64,000 nucleotides of DNA from Gammaproteobacteria bacterium (lineage in GTDB: Bacteria; Gemmatimonadota; Gemmatimonadetes; Longimicrobiales; Gaopeijiaceae), in the NCBI GenBank assembly GCA_028820325.1, contig JAPPJO010000088.1, positions 186,001 through 250,000 of the forward strand. The letters are read 5' to 3'. Shown here piece after piece: positions 10,609 through 19,044 of the stretch; the stretch's first letter is position 1, and each line of letters starts with the position of its first letter. Below the pieces are notes generated by a model. It had not been told where the DNA came from and did no database searches. It worked only from the letters and a program-made list of their open reading frames with translations. A program made the position numbers and the translations under genes.

Positions 10609-11634
10609 TCATCGGCGGGCGATCCGCCCCTTCAGGTGGAGGTGCAGCCCGCGCGCACCGCGATGTTCGACGTTTCGGGCGGCCATGGAGTTGGCGGTGA
10701 CGATCGCACGCTCGATGCGGTCGCCCTCCAGCAGGCGAGCGAAGAAGGTAGCGCCCCATACGTCCCCGCAGCCAGTCACGTCGCCTTCGCGCGGGCCTCC
10801 GGGGATGTCGATCTGCCGGGTGGTGGCCGGGGCCACGGTGGCCACCTGTCCGCGCATCGCATGCCAGGTCGAGGTGTCGGGCGAGAAATCCGGCGCTGCG
10901 ACATACGCCGCCCCGCGCGGACCCATCGTGACCGTGACCAGCTTCAGGTCCGGCCCCACCACGTGCGCCGCCAGCCGCCATGGATCTCCGGCGTCCCGGC
11001 CCAGCAGCGCATACTCGTCCTCGTTCATCTGCACCGCGTCGAAGCAGCGCAGCCAGGAGTCCCACAGCGGCAGCGGGCGCGGCTCGCGTTCGCCGTGGCG
11101 CCCGATGCCCAGGAAGAGGGAATGGAGGTCGGCGTAGATCGGGCCCTCGAACGCTTCGCGCAGCATCTGTGCGGTGCCCAGCTCCATCTCGAATCCCGAG
11201 ATGAAGTTGACGTAGAGGGCGTCGCAGTCGCCGGCGAGAGGCCGGAACTCTTCCCAGCTCCAGGCGGGCACCCCTCCGGACAGACGCTCGCAGCGCCGCT
11301 CGTCGTCCTGGTAGCGCAGCTCCACGCGGTTGTTGGGTTCCGGGACGATGCGGACGGCGCGATGCGGGTTCACGCGGGGGATCTCGCCCAGGAACCGGAG
11401 CGCGGGCTCGGCCAGGTCCCGGCCCACCTTGAGGATCGGCACGATGCGCCAGTGCGCCGGCAGCGACGCGGCCAGCGCTTCGAGGGCGTAGCTCACCCCG
11501 CCCCATTCCTCCACGGGATCACCGCGTCCGTCGCGCAGATGGATGGTGTCCCACACCAGCGTGCCGACCACGCCGAGGCGGGGGCGTCGTGCCCCGGAAC
11601 GGGGCGATCCCCGGCGGGAGCCCGGGTCAGTCAC
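10609..11634 (-). CDS. PfkB-family sugar/nucleoside kinase
   Basis: A 341-residue ribokinase-like kinase. The N-terminal strand is RLGVVGTLVWDTI. The C-terminal signature GDVTGCGDVWGATFFARLL is the DTxGAGD anion-hole/catalytic-base motif, with GCGD in place of GAGD. Asp in GCGD would be the base that activates the acceptor hydroxyl. The start is set at GTG 11634, which overlaps the end of the ROK gene (GTGACTGA); the frame runs further up, but only through the ROK coding strand. Two unrelated sugar-kinase folds with overlapping genes suggests they serve one carbohydrate pathway. The substrate is not predictable from these motifs. Confidence 0.82.
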   Translation of the reverse strand: MTDPGSRRGSPRSGARRPRLGVVGTLVWDTIHLRDGRGDPVEEWGGVSYALEALAASLPAHWRIVPILKVGRDLAEPALRFLGEIPRVNPHRAVRIVPEPNNRVELRYQDDERRCERLSGGVPAWSWEEFRPLAGDCDALYVNFISGFEMELGTAQMLREAFEGPIYADLHSLFLGIGRHGEREPRPLPLWDSWLRCFDAVQMNEDEYALLGRDAGDPWRLAAHVVGPDLKLVTVTMGPRGAAYVAAPDFSPDTSTWHAMRGQVATVAPATTRQIDIPGGPREGDVTGCGDVWGATFFARLLEGDRIERAIVTANSMAARNVEHRGARGLHLHLKGRIARR

Positions 11635-12622
11635 GGACCGGATCGGTCCGCAGGCGGAACACCCCCGCCGCCCCCACCACCCCGGCGGTCCCCGGGAGCG
11701 CTCCCGGCACGAACGTGCAGGCATCCAGCGCCGAGCGGAAGCGGGGGCGGCCGAGTTCCGCGGCGAGCGGGCCGAAGAACAGGTCGCCGGCCGCGGCCAC
11801 CCCGCCCATCACCACCACCGCCTCCGGGCCGAGCAGGTTGACCGCGCCGGTGATCCCGGCCGCGAGCATGCATGCCGCGCGCGCCAGCACGCCAGCCGCG
11901 TAGGCGTCGCTCCCCGCCGCCGCCTCGTGCACGGTGGCGGCCGTGATGCGGTTCAGGTCGCCATCGACCAGCTCGGGCAGAGTCGACCGCGTCCGACCGG
12001 CCAGCCCCTCGACCGCGGCGCGCGCGATCGCCGGCCCGGAGGCGTAGGCCTCGAGGCACCCCCTGCCTCCGCACGTGCAGGGTCGGCCGCCGAACTCGAC
12101 CGTCATGTGCCCGATCTCCCCGGCGGCTCCCGTCGCCCCGGCGAAGGGCCGGCCGTCGATGACGATCCCGCCGCCGATTCCGGTGCCCAGGGTGATTCCC
12201 AGCACCGACCGGAAGCCGCGCCCCGCCCCCTGCCACCATTCCCCGTAGGCGGCGCAGTTGGCGTCGTTCTCCAAGACGGCGGGCAGGCCGGTCGCGGCCT
12301 GGACGCGGTCGCGCAGCGGAAGCCCGAACCACCCCAGGTTGTGCGACTCGAGCACCACGCCGCGGGCGCGGTCCAGCGATCCCGGCGCCGCGACCCCGAC
12401 GCCGGCTACCGTGGCGCCCGGGCCCTCCGTGCGCGCCAGCTCATCCACGGCCGCGCGGACCATCGCGGCAACCTGGGCGATCACCGCACTTCCGCCCTGC
12501 CCGCCCGCCGTGTCCTCCATCCGGAGCGCGCGCGGACGCCCTCCCTCCGCCGGAACCATCCCCACCGAGAGCGTGGTCCCACCGATATCGACCCCGGCGA
12601 TCCACTTCGCCATCAGAGCCAT
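11627..12622 (-). CDS. ROK-family sugar kinase (glucokinase-like)
   Basis: A 331-residue ROK protein: phosphate-binding GVDIGGTTLSVGMV at residue 9, the catalytic-Asp motif LENDANCAAYGE, LGTGIGGGIVIDG, and the zinc-binding ROK signature with EIGHM and CTCGGRGCLEAYASG (three clustered Cys plus His). There is no N-terminal helix-turn-helix, so it is an enzyme rather than an NagC/XylR-type repressor. Probable glucokinase: with pfkA at 17932 it would supply early glycolysis. ATG at 12622 or at 12613 are both possible. It lies 73 bp after lepA and overlaps the PfkB gene by 8 bases. Confidence 0.88.
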   Translation of the reverse strand: MALMAKWIAGVDIGGTTLSVGMVPAEGGRPRALRMEDTAGGQGGSAVIAQVAAMVRAAVDELARTEGPGATVAGVGVAAPGSLDRARGVVLESHNLGWFGLPLRDRVQAATGLPAVLENDANCAAYGEWWQGAGRGFRSVLGITLGTGIGGGIVIDGRPFAGATGAAGEIGHMTVEFGGRPCTCGGRGCLEAYASGPAIARAAVEGLAGRTRSTLPELVDGDLNRITAATVHEAAAGSDAYAAGVLARAACMLAAGITGAVNLLGPEAVVVMGGVAAAGDLFFGPLAAELGRPRFRSALDACTFVPGALPGTAGVVGAAGVFRLRTDPVRD

Positions 12623-12673
12623 CCCATAGGGTCCGCCTTCCCTCCACGGCGCGCCCGACGAAGCATCATCGAC

Positions 12674-12703
12674 ATCTACTGATATCTACTGATGTTTACT
12701 GTT
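12674..12703. repeat. Three tandem 10-bp repeats at the lepA stop
   Basis: ATCTACTGAT is repeated perfectly at 12674-12683 and 12684-12693 and is followed by a degenerate copy, GTTTACTGTT. The array spans the lepA stop codon (TAA, 12698-12696 on the minus strand) and is AT-rich in a GC-rich region. It lies between lepA and the ROK gene, so it could be a protein-binding site or simply a replication-slippage product. Confidence 0.6.
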
Positions 12704-14495
12704 CAATAGATAGCACGGCTAGAAACGCCTCCTGCGGGATCTCGACCGACCCCACCAGCTTCATCCGCTTCTTCCCCTCCTTCTGCCGTTCGAGCAGCTT
12801 GCGCTTGCGCGTGATGTCGCCGCCGTAGCACTTGGCGGTCACCGCCTTGCGCAGGGCCTTCACGTTGGTGCGCGCCACGATCTTGGACCCGATCGCCGCC
12901 TGCAGCGCCACCTGGAACTGCTGGCGCGGGATGAGCTCCTTCAGCTTGCGCACCAGGTCGCGGCCGTAGAGCTGCGCGCGGTCGTGGTGGATGATGACGC
13001 TGAAGGCATCCACCGGATCGCCGTTCACCAGCACATCCAGCTTCACCAGGTTGTCGGGCCGGTACTCCGCGAACTCGTAGTCGAGCGCCGCGTAGCCGCG
13101 CGTGCTGCCCTTGAGGCGGTCGTAGAAGTCCAGGACGATCTCGGCCAGCGGCAGCTCGAAGTCCATCTCCACGCGCCGGGGATCCAGGTAGCGCATCCCC
13201 TTGAACGTCCCGCGCCGATCGTGGCAGAGCTTCTGCACGTTGCCGATGTATTCGGCGGGCGACACGATGTGCGCGCGCACCCAGGGCTCGGCGACCGACT
13301 TCAGCTTGCCGCGTCCAGGCAGGCGAGTGGGGTTCTCGATCGCCAGCTCGCTGCCGTCGGTGAGCGTGATGTGATACTCGACGTTGGGCACGGTGGTGAT
13401 CAGGCTGACGCCGAACTCGCGGTCCAGCCGCTCCTGGACGATCTCCATGTGCAGCAGCCCGAGGAAGCCGCAGCGGAAGCCGAATCCGAGGGCGGCCGAG
13501 GTCTCCGGCACGTAGTGCAGGCTGCCGTCGTTGAGCCTGAGCCGGTCGAGCGCGTCGCGCAGCGACTCGTAGTCGTCGGCGTTGCTGGGATAGAGCCCCG
13601 CGAACACCATGGGGCGGACTTCCTTGTAGCCCGGCAGCAGTTCGGTCGCCCTGCGGGAGGCCTCTACGACGGTGTCCCCCACCCTCGTGTGCGTGACCGA
13701 TTTGATGGCCGCGACCAGGTAGCCCACTTCCCCGGGGTGGAGGGCATCGCGGGGCACGCGCACCAGCCGCGTGTAGCCCACCTCGGTTACCTCGTAGGTG
13801 GCGTTCACGGTGCCGAAACCGATGTCCATCCCGGGGCGCAGCACACCGTCCACCACGCGCACGCTCGGGACCGCGCCCAGGTACTGGTCGTAGTAGGAGT
13901 CGAAGATGAGCGCGCGCAGGGGCGCCTCCGGGTCTCCCTCCGGAGGGGGCACCCGTTCGATGACCGCTTCCAGGATCTCCGCGGCGCCCGTCCCCTCCTT
14001 GGCGCTGGCGAGCAGCACCTCCGAGGGATCCACCCCCAGCAGGTCCGCGAGTTCGTCGCGGCGGCGCTCCGGCTCGGCGCCCGGAAGATCGATCTTGTTG
14101 ATCACCGGGATCACTTCCAGGTCCGCGTCCAGCGCCAGGAACAGGTTCGAGATGGTCTGGGCCTGGACGCCCTGGCTGGCGTCGACGACCAGGATGGCGC
14201 CCTCGCATGCGGCCAGGGAGCGTGACACCTCGTAGGTGAAATCGACGTGTCCGGGGGTGTCGATCAGGTTGAGCTGATAGCGCTCGCCGTCGCGCGCCGT
14301 GTAGTCCATGCGCACGGCGTGCAGCTTGATGGTGATGCCCCGCTCGCGCTCCAGCTCGTTGGAATCGAGCACCTGGGCGCGCATCTGCCGGGGATCGAGC
14401 GCGCCTGTGAGCTCCAGGAGCCGATCGGCCAGGGTCGACTTGCCGTGGTCGATGTGGGCGACGATGCAGAAGTTGCGGATGCGGTCGAGCTGCAC
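12696..14495 (-). CDS. lepA: Elongation factor 4 (LepA)
   Basis: A translational GTPase of 599 residues, the normal LepA length. G1 is [10 protein letters not shown]3 is DTPGHVDF and G4 is NKIDLPGA. Domains II-III and V follow, then the LepA-specific C-terminal domain with [20 protein letters not shown], which contacts the peptidyl-transferase region. EF4 back-translocates or remodels stalled ribosomes. It starts at GTG 14495 with AGGAG about 6 bases upstream, only 12 bp after the threonine aldolase gene, so it is in the same transcription run. In many bacteria lepA sits with lepB; no signal peptidase is present here. Confidence 0.98.
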   Translation of the reverse strand: MQLDRIRNFCIVAHIDHGKSTLADRLLELTGALDPRQMRAQVLDSNELERERGITIKLHAVRMDYTARDGERYQLNLIDTPGHVDFTYEVSRSLAACEGAILVVDASQGVQAQTISNLFLALDADLEVIPVINKIDLPGAEPERRRDELADLLGVDPSEVLLASAKEGTGAAEILEAVIERVPPPEGDPEAPLRALIFDSYYDQYLGAVPSVRVVDGVLRPGMDIGFGTVNATYEVTEVGYTRLVRVPRDALHPGEVGYLVAAIKSVTHTRVGDTVVEASRRATELLPGYKEVRPMVFAGLYPSNADDYESLRDALDRLRLNDGSLHYVPETSAALGFGFRCGFLGLLHMEIVQERLDREFGVSLITTVPNVEYHITLTDGSELAIENPTRLPGRGKLKSVAEPWVRAHIVSPAEYIGNVQKLCHDRRGTFKGMRYLDPRRVEMDFELPLAEIVLDFYDRLKGSTRGYAALDYEFAEYRPDNLVKLDVLVNGDPVDAFSVIIHHDRAQLYGRDLVRKLKELIPRQQFQVALQAAIGSKIVARTNVKALRKAVTAKCYGGDITRKRKLLERQKEGKKRMKLVGSVEIPQEAFLAVLSIEQ

Positions 14496-14507
14496 GGCGT
14501 CTCCTCG

Positions 14508-15557
14508 CTAGCCCCGGCAGGCCGCGCGCACCACGCGCCGCATGATGTCGAGCGCACGCTCCACGTCGGGCGCGGAGATGTCCCGGTGGGTCACGGCCCG
14601 GACGCCGGTTTCGCCCTGGGGCAGGAGATGAAGCCCGCGTGCATGGCAGCGGAGCGCGAAGGCGCCCGCCGGCACTGCGTTCACCCGGAAGCGCACCAGG
14701 TTGGACTGCACGCGGTCGAGATCGACCTCCAGGCCGTCGATGCAGGCGACCCCGTGCGCCAGGGCGCGGGCGTTGGCGATGTCGGCCGGCAACCCGCCGT
14801 GGTGGTGCTCCAGCGCGTGCAGTGCGGCGGCGGCCAGGATTCCCGCCTGGCGGAAGCCGCCCCCGAACTGCTGCTTGAAGCGCCGCGCCCGCGCTACCAG
14901 CTCCTCGGAGCCGGCCAGGGCGGAGCCCACGGGAGCGCCGAGTCCCTTGCTGAAGCAGACGTTCACGGTGTCAAAAGGCGCGCAGTAGCGGGCCTCGGAG
15001 ACCCCCGTGGCGGCAGTGGCGTGCCAGAGGCGGGCGCCGTCAAGGTGGGTCGCAAGGCCGTGGCGGCGGGCGGCCGCGCACACTTCCTCGACCTGGCCGA
15101 GCGGCCACACCGTCCCCCCTCCCCCGTTGTGGGTGTTCTCCACGCACAGCAGCCGGGGTGGCGACTCCAGGTGGATGGGATTGAAGGGGTGCTCGGGCTC
15201 GATGGCGTCGTCCACATCGGCGGCGGTGAACACGCCGGCACGCCCGGGGAGGGGCTTCAGGGTCACGCCGCTGAGCGCGGCCGGGGCGCCCGACTCGCTG
15301 CGGACGATGTGGGCGCTCCGGTCGATCAGGACGAGGTCGCCGGGTTCGGTGTGGGCGCGCACCCCGATCTGGTTGGACATCGTGCCGGTGGGGACGAAGA
15401 CCGCGGCCTCCTTGCCCAGCAGCTCCGCCGTGCGCGCCTCCAGGGCGTTCACCGTGGGGTCGTCGCCGTAGACGTCGTCGCCCACCGGGGCGGCGGCCAT
15501 GGCGTCGCGCATGGCCGGGGTGGGAAGGGTCACGGTGTCGCTGCGCAGATCGATCAT
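14508..15557 (-). CDS. ltaE: Low-specificity L-threonine aldolase
   Basis: A 349-residue PLP fold-type I enzyme that cleaves threonine or allo-threonine to glycine and acetaldehyde. It begins [20 protein letters not shown], the family's conserved N-terminus, which fixes the start at ATG 15557 although the frame is open to 15758. [12 protein letters not shown] and the PLP lysine, Lys204 in [12 protein letters not shown], are present, as is LDGARLWHA with the PLP-contacting Asp. It follows the homocysteine S-methyltransferase by 37 bp and precedes lepA by 12 bp. With its neighbours it suggests one-carbon and sulfur amino-acid metabolism (glycine supply). Confidence 0.93.
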   Translation of the reverse strand: MIDLRSDTVTLPTPAMRDAMAAAPVGDDVYGDDPTVNALEARTAELLGKEAAVFVPTGTMSNQIGVRAHTEPGDLVLIDRSAHIVRSESGAPAALSGVTLKPLPGRAGVFTAADVDDAIEPEHPFNPIHLESPPRLLCVENTHNGGGGTVWPLGQVEEVCAAARRHGLATHLDGARLWHATAATGVSEARYCAPFDTVNVCFSKGLGAPVGSALAGSEELVARARRFKQQFGGGFRQAGILAAAALHALEHHHGGLPADIANARALAHGVACIDGLEVDLDRVQSNLVRFRVNAVPAGAFALRCHARGLHLLPQGETGVRAVTHRDISAPDVERALDIMRRVVRAACRG

Positions 15558-15594
15558 GACCCGCGATACCCCGGGCGGGACCGGTGGTGTCGCA

Positions 15595-16623
15595 TCACCG
15601 CTGCCGGTCGGAGGGACCGAATCCGCCACCGGGCGATCCACCGGAAGGCGCCAGCGGCACACCCGCGATCTGCCGTCGCAGCGCGCGGATCTCCGCGGGA
15701 CCGACGCGGCAGCACCCGCCGACTCCTGCCGCACCGCGGGCGATCCAGTCGCCCGCATCCGGGATCGGCTCGCCGGCCCCGCCGGCGCCGTTCGCGGGCC
15801 AGTGCCACGTGCCGGTGCGGGCGTCGTACACCTCCCCCGAGTTGGGATAGGCGATTGCGGGAAGATCGGTCACGGTGCGGATTCGCCCGATGAGCTCGCC
15901 GACATGGGCGGGGGCGACGCAGTTGACTCCCACCGCCACCACCCGGTCCGCCCGATCGCAGAGGCGTGCGACCTCCTCCACCGGCGTGCCGTCCCAGAGC
16001 CGCGCGCCATCCGCGCAGCAGAAGCTCATCCACACGCAGGCCTCCGGCGTCTCGTCCAGAATCCCGAGCAATGCCTCGACCTCGAGACCCGAGGGGATGG
16101 TCTCGCACAGGATCAGGTCGGCGCCCGAGCGCGCGAATAGCCGGAATCGGCGCCGGTGGAACGCGTCCAGCACCCCGAACTCGACGCCGTAGCGGCCATC
16201 GTACTCGGACCCGTCCGCGAGATACGCCCCGTATGGGCCGGCGCTCGCCGCCACCAGCGGCCGCAGCCGCCCGGTGCGGTTGGCCTCAACCGCCCAGTAG
16301 CGATCGCGCGCTTCGAGAGCCAGCGCGACCGACAGCTCAAGGAAGCCGGCCGCCTCGGCATCGTCGTAGCCCTGCTCGCGGAAGCCGGCAAAGCTCGCCT
16401 GGTAGCTGGCGGTGGAGACGCAATCCGCACCTGCTGCGAGGTATTCGGCGTGAATGTCGCGGATGGCATCGGGGTTCGAGACGAGCAGTTCCGCCGACCA
16501 GAGCCGGGTGCCGAGCCGGTGTCCGCGGGCCTCGAGCGCCGTCGCCAGACCCCCGTCGGCGATCAAGGGCCTCCCGCGAGCGAGAAACGGCGCAAGAGGC
16601 CCGTTCTTCTCCGCCGGGCTCAT
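15595..16623 (-). CDS. mmuM: Homocysteine S-methyltransferase
   Basis: A 342-residue zinc-dependent methyltransferase that makes methionine from homocysteine, in MmuM using S-methylmethionine or SAM. The three zinc cysteines are Cys235 (VGVNCVAP) and Cys304/Cys305 ([10 protein letters not shown]). The barrel starts with [15 protein letters not shown] and includes TASYQAS. ATG 16623 overlaps the stop of the selenoprotein gene (ATGA). The frame is open to 16962, but that part is the shadow of the upstream gene. The methyl donor is inferred from length (no cobalamin domain, so not MetH), and a betaine donor is not excluded. Confidence 0.9.
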   Translation of the reverse strand: MSPAEKNGPLAPFLARGRPLIADGGLATALEARGHRLGTRLWSAELLVSNPDAIRDIHAEYLAAGADCVSTASYQASFAGFREQGYDDAEAAGFLELSVALALEARDRYWAVEANRTGRLRPLVAASAGPYGAYLADGSEYDGRYGVEFGVLDAFHRRRFRLFARSGADLILCETIPSGLEVEALLGILDETPEACVWMSFCCADGARLWDGTPVEEVARLCDRADRVVAVGVNCVAPAHVGELIGRIRTVTDLPAIAYPNSGEVYDARTGTWHWPANGAGGAGEPIPDAGDWIARGAAGVGGCCRVGPAEIRALRRQIAGVPLAPSGGSPGGGFGPSDRQR

Positions 16624-16982
16624 CCCTCCGGACTGAGCAGCGTCGACAGCATCTCCGCGTTGTATCCCACCATGAGCCGATCCCCGCTGCGCATGGTGGG
16701 CGCGCGCAGCTTTCCGAAGCGGCTGCAGAGCAGGCCCACGAGGTCCTCGTCGGCGGGCCGCGTGGCGTTCAGATCGACGTGCACGATCTTCTTCCCCCTG
16801 GCTACGTAGAGGTTGCTCACGCCCTCCAGCAGGCCCAGGACCTGGTCGCTCGCCACGGGGTTGCGCGTGGCGCTCTGCGTTTCCTCCGTCGCGATCTCGT
16901 TCTGCGCAAGAAACTCTTGCGTGCGCTTGCAACTGGTTCAGCCCGGGCGGTGATACCGCCATTCAACGGACGACGTGGCCAT
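16620..16982 (-). CDS. ArsC/glutaredoxin-like selenoprotein (in-frame TGA = Sec15)
   Basis: Read from ATG 16982 through one TGA (16940-16938), this is a 120-residue thioredoxin-fold protein. The redox motif is PGUTSCKRTQEFL, with U (TGA) exactly where homologues have the first Cys of CxxC; Cys18 is the resolving partner. The C-terminal half carries the cis-proline motif KLRAPTMRSGD and LMVGYNAEM, typical of ArsC/Spx-like glutaredoxin relatives. Without readthrough, the gene would be a 14-residue peptide followed by a fragment lacking the active site. GGAGG lies 5 bases before ATG 16982, and a hairpin 17-33 bases after the TGA fits a bacterial SECIS. The stop overlaps the homocysteine methyltransferase ATG. 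Role: probably a thiol/selenol oxidoreductase; arsenate reduction is not established. selA, selB and selC are not in this window. Confidence 0.82.
16905..16921 (-). promoter_or_regulatory. Putative bacterial SECIS hairpin
   Basis: On the transcript, CGCAAG-AGUUU-CUUGCG forms a perfect 6-bp stem with a 5-base loop. It begins 17 bases after the in-frame UGA, so the loop lies 22 bases beyond it. Bacterial SECIS models require a short stem-loop, a guanosine in the first two loop positions and a UGA-to-loop distance of about 16-37 bases; all three hold here, with G as loop base 2 followed by U. SelB would bind it to deliver Sec-tRNA. Confidence 0.7.
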
Positions 16983-17179
16983 GGGTCCCTCCGATGAGTG
17001 TGCGGCGCGAATGGAAAACGGCGGGAGAGCAGCGCCGGTATGCCCGGACCTAATGTCGAACAACCGGCCTTGCGGCGCTATCGCGGCGGTTTGATTCTTG
17101 GGACGCATCCGGGGCGCGGGCCGACGCCGGACGGACACGCGCCGATGCCGCCCTGCGACCCGAACCCGTGGAGACCAGG

Positions 17180-17908
17180 ATGACCGTTTTCCGATGCGCG
17201 GCGCTGGGGGGCCTCGTGCTCCTGGCGGCCGACGCCGGCGCGCAGTCCCTCGAAGACGCGAGAGCCGCGTACGCGGAAGGCCGCTTTCTCGAGGCGGCGG
17301 AGATCGCCGAGGCGCTCGAAACCTCCGACGGCTACGCGCTGGCGGCGCAATCGCTCTCGATACACGCCCACTACTTCACGACCGATAACGAGTGGGAGGA
17401 GCTTGTCGACCGCGCGATAGAGATGAGCGACGAGGCCATGGGCGCCGACTCCAGCAACGCCGAGGCACACTATCAGGCGGCCCACGCCCTCGGCCGCTAC
17501 GCTCAGGGCATTGGTGCATTCACGGCGCTCCGCCAGGGTCTCGCGGGCAGAATCCGCGAACGGCTGGATGCGGCGATTCGCCTCGATCCATATCTCTGGG
17601 AGGCCAGGCTGGCGCTCGGCGGATGGCACGCCGACATCGCGGCGGAAGGGTTCATCGCGCGGCGGATGTACGGAGGGAATCGCCCGGCCGCCGTCGTCCT
17701 GTTCGAGCAGGCGCTGCAACTGGCGCCGGAGTCGAGGGTCGTGCTCTACGAATACGCGATCCGGCTTCCCGACCTCGACGAGGAGAACGGCGAGGAGCGG
17801 GCGCGGGAAATGCTCGACACGGCGGCTCGATTGCCGATCGTCGACGCCTACGACGGAATTATTCAGGAACTGGTGCTGGAGGCCGTCGCGGACCGGGAGA
17901 GCGGGTAA
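17180..17908 (+). CDS. Exported helical (TPR-like) protein
   Basis: A 242-residue protein with a signal peptide (FRCAALGGLVLLAADAGAQS) and a mainly helical body of paired helices, such as LEDARAAYAEGRFLEAAEI, AHYQAAHALGRYAQ and AVVLFEQALQLAPES, that resemble tetratricopeptide repeats. Such proteins act as periplasmic scaffolds. GGAG lies 8 bases before ATG 17180; GTG 17168 in the same frame is less likely. The gene is divergent from the selenoprotein (197 bp between starts) and 23 bp ahead of pfkA. No specific function can be given. Confidence 0.75.
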   Translation: MTVFRCAALGGLVLLAADAGAQSLEDARAAYAEGRFLEAAEIAEALETSDGYALAAQSLSIHAHYFTTDNEWEELVDRAIEMSDEAMGADSSNAEAHYQAAHALGRYAQGIGAFTALRQGLAGRIRERLDAAIRLDPYLWEARLALGGWHADIAAEGFIARRMYGGNRPAAVVLFEQALQLAPESRVVLYEYAIRLPDLDEENGEERAREMLDTAARLPIVDAYDGIIQELVLEAVADRESG

Positions 17909-17931
17909 CCCGGCGGCTCCGGCAGATAGCC

Positions 17932-19014
17932 ATGCGCATCGCGATCACCACCGGCGGCGGGGACGCTCCCGGGCTCAACGCGGTCATCCGTGCCGCCGTG
18001 CTCGCGGCCCGGGCGCGCGGATGGGAGGTGTTCGGGATCCGGCGGGGCTATTCGGGTCTCTTCCAGGCGGGCTATGGCGGGGTGGTGGTGCTCGACGAGG
18101 CCGCGGTCCGCGGGATCACCCACGAGGGCGGCACGATCCTGGGGACCACCAGCCGGGGCAACCCGTTCTCGTTCCAGGTCACGCAGCCGGACGGATCGGT
18201 GCGCACGGTGGATCGTTCCGGCGAAGTCATCGACCGATTCCGGGAGATGGGGATCGACTGCCTCATCGCGATTGGCGGCGACGGCTCGCTCAGGATCGCG
18301 CGCGATCTGGCGCGCCGGGGCCTCAACGTCATCGGGGTGCCCAAGACCATCGACAACGACCTGGATGCGACGGTGGTCACCTTCGGCTTCCATACCGCCG
18401 TCCAGACGGCCACCGACGCCATCGACAAGCTTCATTCCACCGCCGAGGCGCACGAGCGCATCATGGTCGTCGAGCTGATGGGACGGCACGCCGGCTGGAT
18501 TGCGCTCTTCGCCGGCCTGGCCGCAGCCGCGGACGTGATTCTCATCCCGGAGATCCCCTACCGGCTCGACCGTGTGGTGGAAGCGATCGAGGCCCGCTGG
18601 AGCCGGGGCCACGAGTACGCGATCGTGGTCGTGGCGGAGGGTGCGCTTCCCGTGGGTGGAGAAGCCTCATACCTGGACGACCATGCCGGCCTGAAGCGCC
18701 GACTGGGAGGAGCCGCGAGGCTGCTCAGCCGCCAGTTGAGGGAACGCACCCGCCACGAGACCCGCAGCCTGGTGCTGGGACACCTGCAGCGGGGCGGCGC
18801 GCCCACCGCCTACGACCGCATCATCTCCCTGCGATTCGGATCCGCGGCCATCGAACTCGCCGAACGTGGACAGTTCGGCTGCATGGTCGCGCTGGAGCCG
18901 CCCGACGTGAAGGCGGTGCCCCTCGCAGATGCGGTGAGGCATCTCAAGACAGTGCCTGCCCGGGGAGATGTCGTGCGCACTGCCCGGGCGGTGGGGATTT
19001 CGTTCGGCGACTGA
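17932..19014 (+). CDS. pfkA: 6-phosphofructokinase
   Basis: A 360-residue PFK that phosphorylates fructose-6-phosphate. ITTGGGDAPGLNAVIR opens the protein; IAIGGDGSLRIA and VPKTIDNDLDAT bind the phosphoryl donor; MGRHAGWIALFAG and GHLQRGGAPTAYDR shape the sugar site. In E. coli numbering, position 104 is Gly (GGDG), as in ATP enzymes, but position 124 is Lys (PKTIDND), as in PPi enzymes. This mixed pair is known from actinobacterial-type (group III) PFKs, most of which use ATP. It begins 23 bp after the TPR-like gene. A bidirectional hairpin follows the stop. Confidence 0.94.
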   Translation: MRIAITTGGGDAPGLNAVIRAAVLAARARGWEVFGIRRGYSGLFQAGYGGVVVLDEAAVRGITHEGGTILGTTSRGNPFSFQVTQPDGSVRTVDRSGEVIDRFREMGIDCLIAIGGDGSLRIARDLARRGLNVIGVPKTIDNDLDATVVTFGFHTAVQTATDAIDKLHSTAEAHERIMVVELMGRHAGWIALFAGLAAAADVILIPEIPYRLDRVVEAIEARWSRGHEYAIVVVAEGALPVGGEASYLDDHAGLKRRLGGAARLLSRQLRERTRHETRSLVLGHLQRGGAPTAYDRIISLRFGSAAIELAERGQFGCMVALEPPDVKAVPLADAVRHLKTVPARGDVVRTARAVGISFGD

Positions 19015-19015
19015 T

Positions 19016-19039
19016 CCGGAGCCTTGGAGAGGGCTCCGG
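19016..19039. terminator. Bidirectional hairpin between pfkA and the MutS-like gene
   Basis: CCGGAGCC (19016-19023) pairs perfectly with GGCTCCGG (19032-19039) over an 8-base loop, in the 30-bp gap between two convergent stops. It lacks a U tract on either strand. Position and symmetry favour a shared terminator. Confidence 0.6.
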
Positions 19040-19044
19040 GCGAG

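Noticed and set aside
16938..17138. 66-residue ORF ending at the TGA
   Set aside because: Only its last 14 codons match the selenoprotein; the upstream 52 codons lack homology-like character and precede the real GGAGG-ATG start.
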